From NCBI GenBank assembly GCA_030628325.1, contig DAOVRB010000054.1:1-6879 (forward strand): 6,879 nt of DNA, given 5' to 3'. A program made the translations under genes and the position numbers. The notes below the pieces were generated by a model. That model had not been told where the DNA came from, made no database searches, and worked only from the letters and a program-made list of their open reading frames with translations. This stretch comes from Methanomicrobiaceae archaeon (lineage in GTDB: Archaea > Halobacteriota > Methanomicrobia > Methanomicrobiales > Methanomicrobiaceae). Below, piece after piece: positions 5,675 to 6,879 of this stretch. Positions within the stretch are counted from its first letter, which is position 1. Each line of letters begins with the position of its first letter.

Positions 5675-6018
5675 GAAACTTCATATTGGGCCTAGTTTCC
5701 GATTATCCCTTCAGATCACATGTTTTCGTTTATGTAACTGGTATGTAACTCATGAAACACTGCATTGTATGTACGTCATGTGAAACCGAGGAGTAACTTC
5801 CGCGGTCACGAAACTTCATATTGGCCCCATTTTCCGATTATCCCTTCAGATCACATGTTTTCGTTTATGTAACTGGTATGTAACTCATGAAACACTGTAT
5901 TGTATGTACGTTATGTAAAACAGAGTTGGATCTCCCGCTGTCACGAAACTTCATATTGGCCCCATTTTCCGATTATCCCTTCATATGCCATATTTTCGTT
6001 TATGTAACTGGTATGTAA
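5629..6018. repeat. 135-bp direct tandem repeat, about 2.9 copies
   Basis: Units begin at 5631, 5766 and 5901, giving a period of exactly 135 bp twice. By eye, copies 1 and 2 differ at about 7 of 135 positions. Copies 2 and 3 differ at about 13 of the 119 positions they share, after which similarity stops abruptly at about 6018. Each unit contains TGTATGTACG, TTATGTAACTG and GTATGTAACT, so TATGTA recurs in one orientation through the array, with one more copy at 5597. No frame stays open across all copies, although 135 is a multiple of three; the minus-strand frame open through copy 3 has a TGA in copies 1 and 2. It could be an iteron-like protein-binding array, remnant of a mobile element, or a simple local duplication. 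Confidence 0.9.
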
Positions 6019-6174
6019 CCGACATCGAAGCCATGGAGAGAAACACAGCATAATCAAAGATTGTACCTGGCAGGCGTGTGTCGTACTCGCGAAGGGCAGT
6101 ATGTCCTCGAAGATCTCCGGTGAAGGGGATATCCGCAGGAATATTTTCGCTTCATACTCTGGTGCAGAAGGGAT
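6019..6174 (+). pseudogene. Possible frameshifted middle of the transposase
   Basis: Between the repeat array and the transposase fragment no intact gene is found. A plus-strand frame at about 6059-6175, ending in the TGA at 6176-6178, encodes LAKGSMSSKISGEGDIRRN followed by IFASYSGAEG. This is placed and composed like the region before the last catalytic residue in IS4/ISH3-type transposases. It would join the downstream fragment by a frameshift near 6170. The similarity is too weak to be sure. Confidence 0.2.
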
Positions 6175-6600
6175 TTGACAGGGACAAACCCTCTGGAGAT
6201 TACAGTTTGTAACTGTGTTCACTACCGGATGGGAGAAAAGGGAAAACATGGAGCTCTCCACCATGCGTTTGTGGTTTACGGTATGTCACCTTCTTCGCGA
6301 AAGGTTCGGGGTATATACTCGCATCGGTTCAGTATTGAATCTTCTTACAGGATGCGTAATACTACCAAAGCAAAGACCACCAGCAAGGATCCTGTAATCC
6401 GGTTCTTTTATGCATTGATTGCATTTATGTATCAGAATTGTTGGGTTCTAATCAAATGGAAACGTTTTAGGAAATTACAACGAGGTCCAATTGTGATTGT
6501 ATCTGATCTCTTCCAGTTGGAGCACTTTACTGCACTAATTCTCTCAGAATCAAAGGAGAAGTTTATTATTCGAACGATTGAGGAATTAGCAATATCCTGA
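6175..6600 (+). pseudogene. IS4/ISH3-like DDE transposase, C-terminal fragment
   Basis: The last 141 codons look like the C-terminal third of a DDE transposase that in full length would be nearer 350-400 residues. VHYRMGEKGKHG (15-26) and YSHRFSIESSYRMRNTTKAKTTS (48-70) contain the family's last catalytic block: Y48-x2-R51-x3-E55, where E55 would be the DDE glutamate. DPVIRFFYALIAFMYQNCWVLIKW (72-95) is the hydrophobic helix that follows in these proteins. The normal C-terminus and TGA stop are kept. The first two catalytic aspartates are absent: the frame closes at a TGA at 6121-6123, and the TTG at 6175 is not a real start. The element is dead unless complemented in trans. The 135-bp repeats begin only about 150 bp upstream. 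Confidence 0.75.
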
Positions 6601-6629
6601 AGCGTAACCAGTCACTCTATTTGCCCCGG

Positions 6630-6655
6630 ATCGATGAGCATATGCTATCGCTCGA
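6630..6655. repeat. Inverted repeat downstream of the transposase
   Basis: CGATgAGCAT (6632-6641) is followed directly by ATGCTATCG, which pairs with it except for one bulged G. An exact 10-bp palindrome, AGCATATGCT, sits at its centre (6637-6646). It lies 30 bp after the transposase stop and could be near the end of the insertion sequence, but I cannot match it to a left end. Confidence 0.4.
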
Positions 6656-6879
6656 TTGACTCTTTTTGCAATGGATGTAGTGGTGTTGCCCCTTCAGGTT
6701 CTGGGATCTATGCAGGAGGATCGTAGTTTTGAGCTTTGTGGGTTGTTGGAGGTGTCTTATCGCTGGATGTAGACAAAATAGATTAACTTTCGTGAGTTTA
6801 TTCTATCCCGCAGAAATTTGGAGGAGTAACTTGAATATAGGGGCATAATGGGTAGTTTAGATTGGTGTTGAGTGGTAAA
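6656..6879. other. No supported gene at the right edge
   Basis: Only short frames are present. One is a 33-codon plus-strand frame from the ATG at 6671. Another is a minus-strand frame of about 39 codons that enters from the right edge and stops near 6760. Neither resembles a protein I know. A GGAGGAG at about 6821-6827 resembles an SD, but the TTG 5 nt after it opens only a few codons. Confidence 0.4.

Noticed and set aside
5631..5900. Integron attC-like sites
   Set aside because: Unit length is in range, but no clear paired core sites or gene cassettes and no integrase are seen.
5629..6018. CRISPR array
   Set aside because: The repeat is 135 bp, contiguous and without unique spacers, so it is a tandem repeat and not a CRISPR array.
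5941..6264. 107-codon minus-strand ORF
   Set aside because: It runs antisense through the transposase remnant and into repeat copy 3; the same frame has stops in the other copies and its translation has no family character.

Overview
The window looks like a piece of a methanogenic archaeal chromosome, most likely from the Methanomicrobia and plausibly the Methanomicrobiales. The evidence is an archaeal Nop5/fibrillarin pair, TATA-box promoters, several genes without a Shine-Dalgarno (SD) site, and a DUF1614 membrane protein. The assignment is inferred from protein character, not from a search.

Layout from left to right. Bases 1-65 hold the first codons of a minus-strand gene resembling IS630-family transposases, with a 9-bp hairpin over its start. 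Bases 226-1721 are a two-gene operon, nop5 and fibrillarin, joined by an ATGA overlap; their products are the scaffold and the methyltransferase of the box C/D RNA-guided 2'-O-methylation complex. Bases 1722-1994 are non-coding with several small inverted repeats and a T-rich stop. Bases 1995-3335 (minus) encode an AAA ATPase with a DUF4143 C-terminus. It is divergent from a small unrecognised plus-strand ORF (3438-3653), and the two share a region with a TATA-like element and a perfect 14-bp palindrome. Bases 3840-4494 are a two-gene module with an 11-bp overlap that I read as a TumA-like antitoxin and a TumE-family (DUF6516) toxin, with a strong SD and an operator-like palindrome. Bases 4698-5408 encode a DUF1614 multi-pass membrane protein.

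The right part (5409-6879) is decayed accessory DNA. It holds a coding-looking minus-strand fragment (5468-5674), a direct tandem repeat with an exact 135-bp period (about 2.9 copies, 5629-6018), the C-terminal third of an IS4/ISH3-like DDE transposase (6175-6600), and about 280 bases with no gene I can support.

The core operon (rRNA/tRNA modification) and the DUF1614 gene look like resident genes. The visibly AT-richer 1995-4500 block (ATPase, small ORF, toxin-antitoxin pair) looks like inserted accessory material. The most unusual item is the 135-bp array: it has no sustained coding frame, and its units repeat a TATGTA motif in one orientation, like iterons. I found no CRISPR array, tRNA or rRNA, and nothing that proves a new defence system.
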